64,000 nucleotides of DNA. It comes from an uncultured Flavobacteriales bacterium. Its GTDB lineage: Bacteria > Bacteroidota > Bacteroidia > Flavobacteriales > BACL11. Location of the stretch: NCBI GenBank assembly GCA_905478555.1, contig CAJQIZ010000018.1:42471-106470 (forward strand), read 5' to 3'. The notes under the pieces were generated by a model, which was given only the letters and a program-made list of their open reading frames with translations, ran no database searches and was not told where the DNA came from. A program made the translations under genes and the position numbers. Below are positions 44,317-52,447 of the stretch, one piece after another; position 1 is the first letter of the stretch; every line of letters begins with the position of its first letter.

Positions 44317-44413
44317 CATCTTTTAATTGTTTAATTGTTTATTCGTTTAAGTGATTATTTTAATATATCATACAAATCAGCGAATCAACACATCAACAAA
44401 CTCTCAAATTGAT

Positions 44414-44421
44414 TACTTTTG
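44414..44421 (+). promoter_or_regulatory. -7 element of the tgt promoter
   Basis: TACTTTTG, followed after only 5 bases by the tgt ATG, so the mRNA is probably leaderless. Confidence 0.55.
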
Positions 44422-44426
44422 CCACA

Positions 44427-45557
44427 ATGAAATTTACAATACATAAAAAAGATCCATTTTCGAATGCCCGATTAGGAGAATTTGAAACAGCACACGGAAA
44501 AGTAGATACTCCAATTTTTATGCCTGTCGGTACCGCAGGAACGGTAAAAGGAGTACACCAACACGAAATTGAAAAAGATACTCAAGCACAAATAATTTTA
44601 GGAAATACCTATCATCTATATTTACGACCAAAATTAGATATTATTGAGAGTGCAGGAGGATTACATAAATTTATTGGATGGAATAAACCTTTACTGACGG
44701 ACTCTGGAGGATATCAAGTATATTCCCTTTCAGGAGCCCGGAAAATAATTGAAAAAGGAGTTACTTTTCAATCACATATTGATGGTGCTTATCACTTTTT
44801 CACTCCAGAATATGCAATAGATATACAAAGAACAATTGGGGCCGATATAATAATGGCTTTTGATGAGTGCACTCCATATCCTTGCGAATATGATTATGCG
44901 AAAAACTCCATGCACATGACGCACAGATGGCTAAAAAGATGTTGCGACAGATTTGATGCCACAGAAGGAAAATACGGATACGATCAAACTTTTTTTCCCA
45001 TAGTACAAGGCAGTGTATATAAAGATTTAAGAATTCAATCTGCAGAGAAAATAGCTAGTTTTAACAGGGCAGGGAACGCTATTGGAGGACTATCAGTAGG
45101 AGAACCACATGATATGATGTATGAAATGACTGATATTGTTTGTTCTGTATTACCAATAGATAAACCAAGATACTTAATGGGAGTAGGAACTCCATCTAAT
45201 TTATTAGAAAATATTGCATTAGGTATCGATATGTTCGATTGTGTAATGCCAACCAGAAATGCCAGAAACGGAATGATATTCACATCAGAAGGAACCATAA
45301 ATATAAAAAATAAAAAGTGGGAAAAAGACTATACTGTTTTAGACCCAAACGGAACATCTTATGTGGATAGCAGTTACACAAAAGCATATGTTCGACACTT
45401 ATTTAAGGCCAACGAAATGCTAGGAAAACAAGTTGCTACTCTACACAATATTCGTTTTTATTTATGGTTATTGGAACAAGCTAGAGAGAAACTAAAACAT
45501 GGAACCTTTACTATTTGGAAAAATAAAATGGTAAAAAAACTTGCTATTCGATTGTAA
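44427..45557 (+). CDS. tgt: Queuine/preQ1 tRNA-guanine transglycosylase
   Basis: A 376-residue enzyme that exchanges G34 for a queuosine precursor in GUN-anticodon tRNAs. It has LTDSGGYQVYSLSGARKI (acid/base Asp), the substrate loop IMAFDECTPYPCEYDYAKNS, GGLSVGEP and the nucleophile region DMFDCVMPTRNARNG. The C-terminal zinc site is degenerate: the usual C-x-C-x2-C is replaced by TSYVDSSY, though the later HN of VATLHNIRFYLW remains. A similar loss is, as I recall, common in Bacteroidota Tgt. The next gene starts on the base after its stop. Confidence 0.95.
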   Translation: MKFTIHKKDPFSNARLGEFETAHGKVDTPIFMPVGTAGTVKGVHQHEIEKDTQAQIILGNTYHLYLRPKLDIIESAGGLHKFIGWNKPLLTDSGGYQVYSLSGARKIIEKGVTFQSHIDGAYHFFTPEYAIDIQRTIGADIIMAFDECTPYPCEYDYAKNSMHMTHRWLKRCCDRFDATEGKYGYDQTFFPIVQGSVYKDLRIQSAEKIASFNRAGNAIGGLSVGEPHDMMYEMTDIVCSVLPIDKPRYLMGVGTPSNLLENIALGIDMFDCVMPTRNARNGMIFTSEGTINIKNKKWEKDYTVLDPNGTSYVDSSYTKAYVRHLFKANEMLGKQVATLHNIRFYLWLLEQAREKLKHGTFTIWKNKMVKKLAIRL

Positions 45558-46637
45558 ATGAACAAAATAGATAGATATATTATAAAGAAGTTTTTAGGGA
45601 CTTTCTTTTATGCTTTAATACTGTTATTATTAGTAGTAATAGTAATTGATATATCTGAAAAAATAGATGATTTCATGCAGCATGATCTTAGTATTGGTAC
45701 CATAATTACCGAATACTATCTACACTTCATCCCATATTTTGCAAATCTATTTTCTCCATTATTTATTTTCATATCAGTAGTTTTTTTTACTAGTAAACTA
45801 GCAAATAATTCCGAAATTATTGCCATTTTTAATAGTGGAATGAGTTTTAGAAGATTCCTCCGTCCATTTATTATCTCGTCTATTTTTTTAGCAGCTATTT
45901 CCTTTTTATTAGGAAGTTTTATCATTCCAATTTCCAATAAAAACAGAATAAATTTTGAGAATAAATACTTAAAATCTCAGAAGAAACTTTTAAGAAAAAA
46001 TATACACCTACAAACTTCCGAAAATCAATATATATACTTGGAAGGATACAATAATAAAAGAAATATAGGATATAAATTTTCTATTGAAAACTTTGACAAA
46101 GGAGTATTAAAAAGTAAGATTAGAGCCAACTATATTCAGTGGAATGAAGAAACAGAAAACTGGACTATAAATAAATATGAAATAAGAAACTTTTTTAAAG
46201 AAAAGGAAACAATAATAACAGGACTGCAAATAGATACCAACCTACTAATAGTACCATCCGATTTTATAATACAATTAAATCTTGCTCAAACAATGAATTT
46301 GCAAGAATTAAATGAAAATATTATTACCGAAAGTAATCTAAGTTCTGGAAAAGCAAAGTTATACAAAATTGAAAAACACAAAAGAATCGCCTTTCCGTTT
46401 GCTATTATAATACTTACCATTATTGCAGTAGCACTTTCAAGTAAAAAAACAAAAGAAGGAATTGGTACAAATATGGGATTAGGATTACTAATTTCCTTTT
46501 CGTACATCTTATTTTTTCAATTCTCTTCTACTTTATCTACAAATGGAGACTTAGAACCCTGGATTGCAGTATGGATACCCAATTTACTTTATATCATACT
46601 GGGCATGTTATTATTGAGGAAAACTCAGAATAGTTAA
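45558..46637 (+). CDS. LptF/LptG family LPS-transport permease
   Basis: A 359-residue YjgP/YjgQ-type permease. Six membrane helices are visible: three N-terminal (FYALILLLLVVIVIDISEKI; FANLFSPLFIFISVVFFTS; PFIISSIFLAAISFLLGSF) and three C-terminal (IAFPFAIIILTIIAVALSS; GLGLLISFSYILFFQFSS; VWIPNLLYIILGMLLL). A periplasmic beta-rich segment lies between. With LptBC it extracts LPS from the inner membrane. Only one copy is in the window; other partners must be elsewhere. It is joined to tgt without a gap. Confidence 0.9.
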   Translation: MNKIDRYIIKKFLGTFFYALILLLLVVIVIDISEKIDDFMQHDLSIGTIITEYYLHFIPYFANLFSPLFIFISVVFFTSKLANNSEIIAIFNSGMSFRRFLRPFIISSIFLAAISFLLGSFIIPISNKNRINFENKYLKSQKKLLRKNIHLQTSENQYIYLEGYNNKRNIGYKFSIENFDKGVLKSKIRANYIQWNEETENWTINKYEIRNFFKEKETIITGLQIDTNLLIVPSDFIIQLNLAQTMNLQELNENIITESNLSSGKAKLYKIEKHKRIAFPFAIIILTIIAVALSSKKTKEGIGTNMGLGLLISFSYILFFQFSSTLSTNGDLEPWIAVWIPNLLYIILGMLLLRKTQNS

Positions 46638-46778
46638 TCTTTCTTTGGTGCTGTCAAAGTATTAGAACCTCTAGATGAATAAGAATTCCTTATATCACTT
46701 TCAATAATAAATTTGCATCTGTGAAAAAACAGAAATAGGTAAACAAATCAGCAGGAAAAAGCAGAATAATTTTTTCAT
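46634..46778 (-). pseudogene. Small secreted-protein gene broken by a one-base frameshift
   Basis: The minus strand from ATG 46778 encodes a perfect signal peptide, MKKLFCFFLLICLPISVFSQ, then stops after five more codons. If one base is skipped after the SQ codons, the frame stays open for 27 residues, CKFIIESDIRNSYSSRGSNT through LTAPKKD, to a TAA at 46634-46636. Total length is 145 bases, one more than 48 codons. This looks like a small exported protein with a single-base insertion, or a sequencing error. The end overlaps the LptF/G gene by a few bases. Confidence 0.5.
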
Positions 46779-46801
46779 AATAAAACTACAAAAAAATACT
46801 T

Positions 46802-48493
46802 TTACCCTCTAATCAACTTCTTATATTTAATTCTACTTGGTATATTTTCTCCTAATCTTTTCTTTCTATTTTCTTCATAGTCCGAAAATCCACCTTCAAA
46901 ATAATAGGCCTGAGAATCTCCTTCAAAAGCTAAAATATGAGTACATATCCTATCTAAAAACCATCTATCGTGAGAAATAATTACGGCACAACCAGCAAAA
47001 TTCTCTAATCCTTCTTCTAAAGACCTTAAAGTATTTACATCCAAATCATTTGTTGGTTCATCTAATAAAAGAACATTTGCTTCTTGCCTTAATGTCATTG
47101 CCAAATGCAATCTGTTTCTTTCTCCACCAGAAAGTACACCTACTTTTTTATTTTGATCAGCACCATTAAAGTTGAATTTAGCTACATAAGCTCTCGAGTT
47201 CATTTTCTTCCCTCCCACCTCAACTAATTCTTGACCATCTGTAATTTGTTCCCAAATAGTTTTTTCTAAATCAATATCAGTATGCTGCTGATCTACATAA
47301 GCTATTTTTACTGTATTCCCTACTTTAAAAATTCCACTATTAGGGGCTTCCTGATCCATTATCATTCGGAATAAAGTAGTTTTACCAGCACCATTCGGTC
47401 CGACAATTCCTACAATTCCTGCAGGTGGAAGTTTAAAACTTAAATTTTCATATAACAACTTATCACCAAACGCTTTACTCACTCCTTCTGCATCAATTAC
47501 ATTGTTTCCTAACCTTGGACCTGGTGGAATATACAATTCTAATTTTTCTTCTTTCTCTTTTCCTTTTTCAGAAAGTAAATTTTCATAATTACTTAATCTG
47601 GCTTTCGATTTTGCATGTCTTCCTTTTGGAGTCATACGAACCCATTCCAACTCTCTTTCTAAAGTTTTTCTTCTTTTACTTTCCGTTTTTTCTTCTAAAA
47701 CCAATTTCTTTGATTTCTGATCTAGCCAAGTAGAATAATTACCTTCCCATGGAATTCCTTCTCCTCTATCTAATTCTAAAATCCAACCCGCTACATTATC
47801 TAAAAAGTATCTATCGTGAGTAATAGCAATTACAGTTCCTTTATATTGCTGTAGATGTTGTTCCAACCATTGTACCGATTCTGCATCCAAATGATTTGTT
47901 GGCTCATCTAAAAGTAAAATATCTGGTTCTTGTAGTAATAATCTGCAAAGAGCGACCCTTCTTTTCTCTCCACCAGACAGATGTTCTATACTTGCTTCTT
48001 GAGGAGGGCATCTAAGTGCATCCATTGCAATATTTAGTTTAGTTTCCAAATCCCATGCACCACAAGCATCAATTTGATCTTGCAAATTTCCTTGCTTCTT
48101 CATTAGATCCTCCATTTTATCAGCATCCTCATAATATTCAGGAAGTCCGAAAAGATCATTTATTTTATTGTATTCTTCTAGAATTTCAACTTGCTCTTTC
48201 GCTCCTTCTTTTACAATATCCATAACGGTTTTACTCTCGTCTAATTTCGGTTCTTGTTCCAAATAACCAATAGAATGTTCTCCTTTAAAGTGAACATCTC
48301 CTTGAAACTGTTTCTCAACTCCAGCAATTATCTTTAAAAGTGTAGATTTACCCGAACCATTTAAACCTATAATACCAATTTTAGCACCATAGAAAAACGA
48401 AAGATATATATCTTTTAATACTTGTTTGTTATTGTTATTGAAGGACTTAGAGAGTCCTACCATTGAAAAAATTATTTTTTTATCGTCTGCCAT
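46802..48493 (-). CDS. ettA: Energy-dependent translational throttle protein EttA (ABC-F)
   Basis: A 563-residue ABC-F protein that binds the ribosomal E site and gates elongation by ATP/ADP ratio. Two ABC domains: GLNGSGKSTLLKIIAG and GPNGAGKTTLFRMIM (Walker A), signatures LSGGEKRRVALCRLLLQEPD and LSGGERNRLHLAMTLRQEAN, and Walker B ends LLLDEPTNHLDAES and LLLDEPTNDLDVNT. The arm and linker segments (LERELEWVRMTPKGRHAKSK) match EttA. Convergent with the small pseudogene; divergent from the LiaI-like gene. Confidence 0.96.
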   Translation of the reverse strand: MADDKKIIFSMVGLSKSFNNNNKQVLKDIYLSFFYGAKIGIIGLNGSGKSTLLKIIAGVEKQFQGDVHFKGEHSIGYLEQEPKLDESKTVMDIVKEGAKEQVEILEEYNKINDLFGLPEYYEDADKMEDLMKKQGNLQDQIDACGAWDLETKLNIAMDALRCPPQEASIEHLSGGEKRRVALCRLLLQEPDILLLDEPTNHLDAESVQWLEQHLQQYKGTVIAITHDRYFLDNVAGWILELDRGEGIPWEGNYSTWLDQKSKKLVLEEKTESKRRKTLERELEWVRMTPKGRHAKSKARLSNYENLLSEKGKEKEEKLELYIPPGPRLGNNVIDAEGVSKAFGDKLLYENLSFKLPPAGIVGIVGPNGAGKTTLFRMIMDQEAPNSGIFKVGNTVKIAYVDQQHTDIDLEKTIWEQITDGQELVEVGGKKMNSRAYVAKFNFNGADQNKKVGVLSGGERNRLHLAMTLRQEANVLLLDEPTNDLDVNTLRSLEEGLENFAGCAVIISHDRWFLDRICTHILAFEGDSQAYYFEGGFSDYEENRKKRLGENIPSRIKYKKLIRG

Positions 48494-48513
48494 TTTATTA
48501 TGTTATGAGATTA

Positions 48514-48521
48514 CAAATATA
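48514..48521 (-). promoter_or_regulatory. Candidate -7 element for ettA
   Basis: TATATTTG on the minus strand, 20 bases before the ettA ATG. The plus strand of the same gap has TTACTTTCG just before the LiaI-like gene, a poorer match. Confidence 0.45.
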
Positions 48522-48548
48522 ATTATTACTTTCGTGAAAATTTAAAAG

Positions 48549-48719
48549 ATGAAAAAAAGTATTGGAATTTCCTTGTTTTTAATTGTGCTAGGTGTATTAT
48601 TTTTATTAGACAACCTAGGTATTATACAAAACTTCTCAGTTGGTCAATTAATAAAAACCTATTGGCCAGTAATTTTAATTTGGATGGGTGTCGAAAAATT
48701 ATTTAGAGATTTCAACTAA
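48549..48719 (+). CDS. Small LiaI/LiaF-like membrane protein
   Basis: A 56-residue protein read directly from the sequence: MKKSIGISLFLIVLGVLFLL then DNLGIIQNFSVGQLIKTYWP, then VILIWMGVEKLFRDFN. It has two hydrophobic segments separated by DNLG and YWP, the pattern of the LiaI-LiaF-like transmembrane region (DUF5668). These modules usually accompany envelope-stress regulators; here no such neighbour is present. The stop codon lies inside the 3' end of the converging radical SAM gene (21-base overlap). Confidence 0.75.
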   Translation: MKKSIGISLFLIVLGVLFLLDNLGIIQNFSVGQLIKTYWPVILIWMGVEKLFRDFN

Positions 48720-49634
48720 CCTACCCTGCATAGAGTCTCTTTCTTCCAACCTTTTTTCTACCAAATGTTTTACTTCAAAATTCTTTAAACCATATTGCGG
48801 ATAAATTAACATATTAGAAGGCGATTCGCTAAAAAATCGTTCTATAATAATTTCTGGTTTTAGTAGCTCTATAAAATCAACTACTAAGTCAATGTATTCA
48901 TCTAACTCCATAAAGGTAAACATCTCTGGAGTTTTTTTAAACTGAACGGCCATCATAGTGTGTTTTACAATCTGTAAATGATGTATTTTAAGAGTATTTA
49001 TAGGTAACTGAGAAACCAATCTGGCATGATTCAACATATCTTCTTTTGTTTCACCTGGAAGGCCTAAAATAAGATGACCTCCTAAATGTAGTCCTCTCCC
49101 ATCTGCCCTATTAAAAGCATTAATTGCTTCCTCATGTGTTTGGCACCTATTTATAGCTTCCAAGGTTTCATTCTTAGTAGACTCTAATCCAAACTCTAAT
49201 TTTATAAAATTACCTGACGCGGCTAATTCCTCTAGATAATCTAAAACCTCATCTTTAATACAATCGGGCCTAGTAGCAATTACCAAACCAATTACATCCG
49301 GATGAGAAAGGGCTTCTTCATACATCTTTCTCAAATCAGAAAGAGGAGCGTAAGTATTAGTAAATGCTTGAAAGTAAGCCAAGTATTTTTGAGTTTTATA
49401 CTTTCTAGAGAAAAATTCAATTCCCTCCTCAATTTGTTGCTTTATAGGTTTTATTGGTTTGCAATAATCAGGGTTGAATGTATTATTATTACAATAAGTA
49501 CAACCTCCTACTCCTTTAGTTCCATCCTTATTAGGACAAGTAAATCCAGCATCAATAGAAACCTTTTGTACTCTACCGTTAAACTTCCTTCTAATGAAGG
49601 AACTGAAATCATTATATCTTTTAATTTTCTCCAT
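48699..49634 (-). CDS. TIGR01212-type radical SAM protein (YhcC-like)
   Basis: A 311-residue radical SAM protein. The cluster motif is C-x14-C-x2-C: FTCPNKDGTKGVGGCTYCNN, the extended spacing typical of the TIGR01212/YhcC group. Other family parts are LAYFQAFTNTYAPL, GLVIATRPDCIKDEVLDYLE, FIKLEFGLESTKNETLEAIN and LHLGGHLILGLPGETKEDML. The function of the family is not established. The longest frame starts with TTG at 49646, which overlaps a promoter -7 element (49644-49651), so the ATG at 49634 is chosen. Confidence 0.9.
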   Translation of the reverse strand: MEKIKRYNDFSSFIRRKFNGRVQKVSIDAGFTCPNKDGTKGVGGCTYCNNNTFNPDYCKPIKPIKQQIEEGIEFFSRKYKTQKYLAYFQAFTNTYAPLSDLRKMYEEALSHPDVIGLVIATRPDCIKDEVLDYLEELAASGNFIKLEFGLESTKNETLEAINRCQTHEEAINAFNRADGRGLHLGGHLILGLPGETKEDMLNHARLVSQLPINTLKIHHLQIVKHTMMAVQFKKTPEMFTFMELDEYIDLVVDFIELLKPEIIIERFFSESPSNMLIYPQYGLKNFEVKHLVEKRLEERDSMQGRLVEISK

Positions 49635-49643
49635 ATTATTTTG

Positions 49644-49670
49644 CAAAAATATAAGATTATAAACAACAAA
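49644..49670 (-). promoter_or_regulatory. Candidate promoter of the radical SAM gene
   Basis: On the minus strand TTTG (49667-49670), a 15-base spacer and TATTTTTG (49644-49651), 9 bases before the ATG at 49634. Confidence 0.5.
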
Positions 49671-49700
49671 GGATAAAAATTACCGTAATCAAAAAAAGAT

Positions 49701-49934
49701 TTGTATTTTAAAAAAAATAAAACCGTGAAGGGTACAGAAATATCTTCTTTCGAAAAAATTGGCTATATAAAAAACCTACAAAAAGATGCCGATATCAATG
49801 ATTTTGAAACTATTTCTATAAATACTAAAAACGGAGAACAAGTCACCCTTTACAGAAATAAAGAATATAAAAATGAAAGAGATGAAAAATTAAATTTCAG
49901 AAATAGCTGGGAAGTTTTTAATTCTCTTCTTTAG
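49701..49934 (+). CDS. Small hypothetical protein
   Basis: A 77-residue frame, starting with TTG at 49701 or with GTG at 49725 (then 69 residues). It reads FEKIGYIKNLQKDADINDFE and TISINTKNGEQVTLYRNKEY, then EKLNFRNSWEVFNSLL, a plausible alpha/beta domain with no signal peptide and no recognised family. Neither start has a clear promoter or ribosome-binding site. The 3' end overlaps the converging DUF6356-like gene by 17 bases. Amino-acid composition resembles real proteins of this genome, but the evidence is limited. Confidence 0.45.
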   Translation: MYFKKNKTVKGTEISSFEKIGYIKNLQKDADINDFETISINTKNGEQVTLYRNKEYKNERDEKLNFRNSWEVFNSLL

Positions 49935-50139
49935 CCTGATCTCTTCTTTTTTGCATTCCTTTACTTAAAGTAAGTATCCTGTCACTTACATCAGTTACAT
50001 AACAAAAAGGTAACAATGCATGAACTAAGGCTTTAAAACTTAAAGAGAGTAATAACAAACAAAAACCTAAAGCTTGTCCGAAATGCTGTAAATAAGATTC
50101 TCCTACTTCATTTGGGTGTTCTGTAAAAATATTTTTCAT
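49918..50139 (-). CDS. DUF6356-like small membrane protein
   Basis: A 73-residue protein: MKNIFTEHPNEVGESYLQHF then GQALGFCLLLLSLSFKALVH and ALLPFCYVTDVSDRILTLSK. The N-terminal HPxxVGExYxxH pattern, one hydrophobic helix and the ALVHALxPF motif match the DUF6356 family as I recall it, which is found in bacteria as a small membrane protein of unknown function. It starts one base after the MBL hydrolase stop codon and is probably co-transcribed with it. Confidence 0.75.
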   Translation of the reverse strand: MKNIFTEHPNEVGESYLQHFGQALGFCLLLLSLSFKALVHALLPFCYVTDVSDRILTLSKGMQKRRDQAKEEN

Positions 50140-50140
50140 T

Positions 50141-50983
50141 CTATAAAATTTCTGATAATGAGAAGGTATCTTTTAATCTAATCCCTTTTTCTGTTCTTTG
50201 TACCGTACAGCACTCACTATAATTATCGTGTTGCAAAAATATAATGTATTCTCTTTCTGCCGCCTCATTAAGGAACTTTTCTTTTTCCGAGAGAGTTATA
50301 AGAGGTTTTGTATCGTATCCCATAACATATGGAAGTGGAATATGTCCCGTACTTGGCAATAAATCAGCTGCAAATACAATGGTTTTATTTTTATAAGTAA
50401 TATGTGGAATCATTTGTGCTTCTGTATGTCCGTTTACAAATAATGCATTAAAATTCTTAAAAATTTCATTTTCTTTTTCTACAAAATTAAGATGACCAGA
50501 TTCCTCAATTGGAATAATGTTCTCGCTTAAAAAGGAAGCTTTTTCTCTATTATTGGGAACGGTAGCCCACTGCCAATGATCCTTATTGCTCCAATATTTC
50601 GCATTTTTGAATGCCATTTCAAATCCACTTCTATCCTTATTCCACTTCACACTTCCTCCACAATGATCAAAATGTAAATGAGTTAAGAAAACATCCGTAA
50701 CATCATCTGCAGAAAATCCATGTTTTGCCAAAGAAGAATGTAGGTTTACATTTCCATGCAAATAATAATGTTTCAAAAATTTATCGTCTTGCTTATCTCC
50801 TATTCCATTATCAATCAGAATCAGTCTATTTCCATCTTCAATAAGTAAAGATCTCATAGCCCAAGGACATAAATTATGATCATCTGTAGGATTAGTTCTA
50901 CTCCACAAAACTTTCGGAACCACTCCAAACATTGCTCCTCCATCTAATTTAAAATATCCTGTATCTATTGTGTACATTTGCAT
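50141..50983 (-). CDS. MBL-fold metallo-hydrolase
   Basis: A 280-residue metallo-beta-lactamase-fold hydrolase. It has LIDNGIGDKQDDKFLKHYYL, the metal motif THLHFDHCGGSVKW (HxHxDH near 118-123), NGHTEAQMIPHI with a further His, and FAADLLPSTGHIPLPYVMGY. The arrangement resembles quorum-quenching lactonase-like and other small-molecule hydrolases; the substrate is unknown. The longest frame begins with GTG at 51004 within the -7 element (51004-51011), so the ATG at 50983 is the better start. It heads a two-gene unit with the DUF6356-like gene. Confidence 0.88.
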   Translation of the reverse strand: MQMYTIDTGYFKLDGGAMFGVVPKVLWSRTNPTDDHNLCPWAMRSLLIEDGNRLILIDNGIGDKQDDKFLKHYYLHGNVNLHSSLAKHGFSADDVTDVFLTHLHFDHCGGSVKWNKDRSGFEMAFKNAKYWSNKDHWQWATVPNNREKASFLSENIIPIEESGHLNFVEKENEIFKNFNALFVNGHTEAQMIPHITYKNKTIVFAADLLPSTGHIPLPYVMGYDTKPLITLSEKEKFLNEAAEREYIIFLQHDNYSECCTVQRTEKGIRLKDTFSLSEIL

Positions 50984-51003
50984 GTTAGTAAATTTTAGTT
51001 GCA

Positions 51004-51011
51004 CAAAAATA
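51004..51011 (-). promoter_or_regulatory. -7 element for the MBL hydrolase unit
   Basis: TATTTTTG on the minus strand, 20 bases before the ATG at 50983. Confidence 0.5.
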
Positions 51012-51057
51012 AGAAATGAATTTTATCTTTAATTTAGTTTCGGAAATTATTTGACAA

Positions 51058-52383
51058 ATGAAAATACATTTAATTGCAATAGGAGGAAGTGCCATGCACA
51101 ATATGGCACTTGCGCTACATCATAAAGGATACCATATAAGTGGATCAGATGACGCTATTTTTTCACCTAGTAAGGAACGCTTAGAAAAACAGCATCTAAT
51201 TCCGGAGAAAATGGGTTGGTTTCCCGAAAAAATAACATCCGATTTGGATGCAATTATCTTAGGAATGCATGCCAGGATTGACAATCCTGAACTAAAAAGA
51301 GCAAAGGAATTAAATATTCCTATTTTCTCCTATCCAGAATATATTTACGAGCAATCTAAAAATAAAAAAAGAATTGTAATTGGAGGAAGCCATGGGAAAA
51401 CCTCTATAACTGCAATGATATTACATGTACTACAAAACCTAAAAATAGATTGTGACTATATGGTTGGAGCACAATTAGAGGGTTTTGATACAATGGTAAA
51501 ATTAACTCATAATTCTCCCATTATTATTTTAGAGGGAGATGAGTATTTGAGTTCCCCAATTGACAGTCGTCCGAAATTTCATTTATACAAACCTCATATT
51601 GCAGTACTAAGTGGTATTGCTTGGGATCATATTAATGTATTTCCCAATTTTGAAATGTATGTAGATCAATTCCGTATTTTTAAGAACATGATAACAGAAA
51701 CTCTTATCTATTGTTCAGAAGACAAGGAACTAAATAAACTTATAAAAGAGGATAGTAAATGTAAACTTGTTTCTTATTCCACACCAAATCATGAGATACA
51801 TGATGGTATTACATCTGTAGAAAATACAGAGCTTATAATCTTTGGAAATCACAACTTACAAAACCTAAATGCAGCTAGATTAGTCTGTAATGAATTAGGG
51901 GTTTCACATAGAGATTTTTTTACTCAAATATCTACTTTTAAAGGAGCCTCAAATAGATTAGAATTAGTTAAGAAAACAAAAAACTCTGCCGTCTATAAGG
52001 ATTTTGCCCATTCCCCCTCTAAACTAAGAGCTACATCTTTTGCCATGAAAAAACAGTTTAAAAAAAGAAAATTGATTGCTTGTATGGAATTACATACATT
52101 TAGTAGTTTGAATGAGGAGTTTCTAAAGCAATACAATGGATGTATGGATGAACCAGATACTGCAATTGTATATTTTAGTCAAGAATCGATTAAACATAAG
52201 AAGTTAGATCCCATTACAACGCAGCAAGTACACACTTCTTTTAATCGTGAAGACTTATTAGTTTTTACCAACACTCAAAAACTAAAAGAATACTTAAAAA
52301 CCTTAAATTGGGAAAATAAAAATTTACTAATGATGAGCTCAGGCACTTTTGAAGGATTAAATATTAGTAGGTTAATAAAATAG
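51058..52383 (+). CDS. mpl: Mur ligase family protein, Mpl-like (peptidoglycan recycling)
   Basis: A 441-residue Mur ligase. The N-terminal Rossmann part has MKIHLIAIGGSAMHNMALAL and HISGSDDAIFSPSKERLE; the ATP-binding P-loop is IGGSHGKTSITAMIL (about 103-117), and the central domain has ILEGDEYLSSPIDSRPKF and LSGIAWDHINVFPNFEMY. Gene length and N-terminus are closest to Mpl, which attaches recycled L-Ala-gamma-D-Glu-mDAP to UDP-MurNAc. A MurC assignment is less likely because of the Mpl-type start and the missing cell-division cluster. Confidence 0.85.
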   Translation: MKIHLIAIGGSAMHNMALALHHKGYHISGSDDAIFSPSKERLEKQHLIPEKMGWFPEKITSDLDAIILGMHARIDNPELKRAKELNIPIFSYPEYIYEQSKNKKRIVIGGSHGKTSITAMILHVLQNLKIDCDYMVGAQLEGFDTMVKLTHNSPIIILEGDEYLSSPIDSRPKFHLYKPHIAVLSGIAWDHINVFPNFEMYVDQFRIFKNMITETLIYCSEDKELNKLIKEDSKCKLVSYSTPNHEIHDGITSVENTELIIFGNHNLQNLNAARLVCNELGVSHRDFFTQISTFKGASNRLELVKKTKNSAVYKDFAHSPSKLRATSFAMKKQFKKRKLIACMELHTFSSLNEEFLKQYNGCMDEPDTAIVYFSQESIKHKKLDPITTQQVHTSFNREDLLVFTNTQKLKEYLKTLNWENKNLLMMSSGTFEGLNISRLIK

Positions 52384-52447
52384 AACTTTTTATGGAATAT
52401 TTTGTAATGAACCAAAGTTAATTAAAATTATAAAACAATAAATAGAT

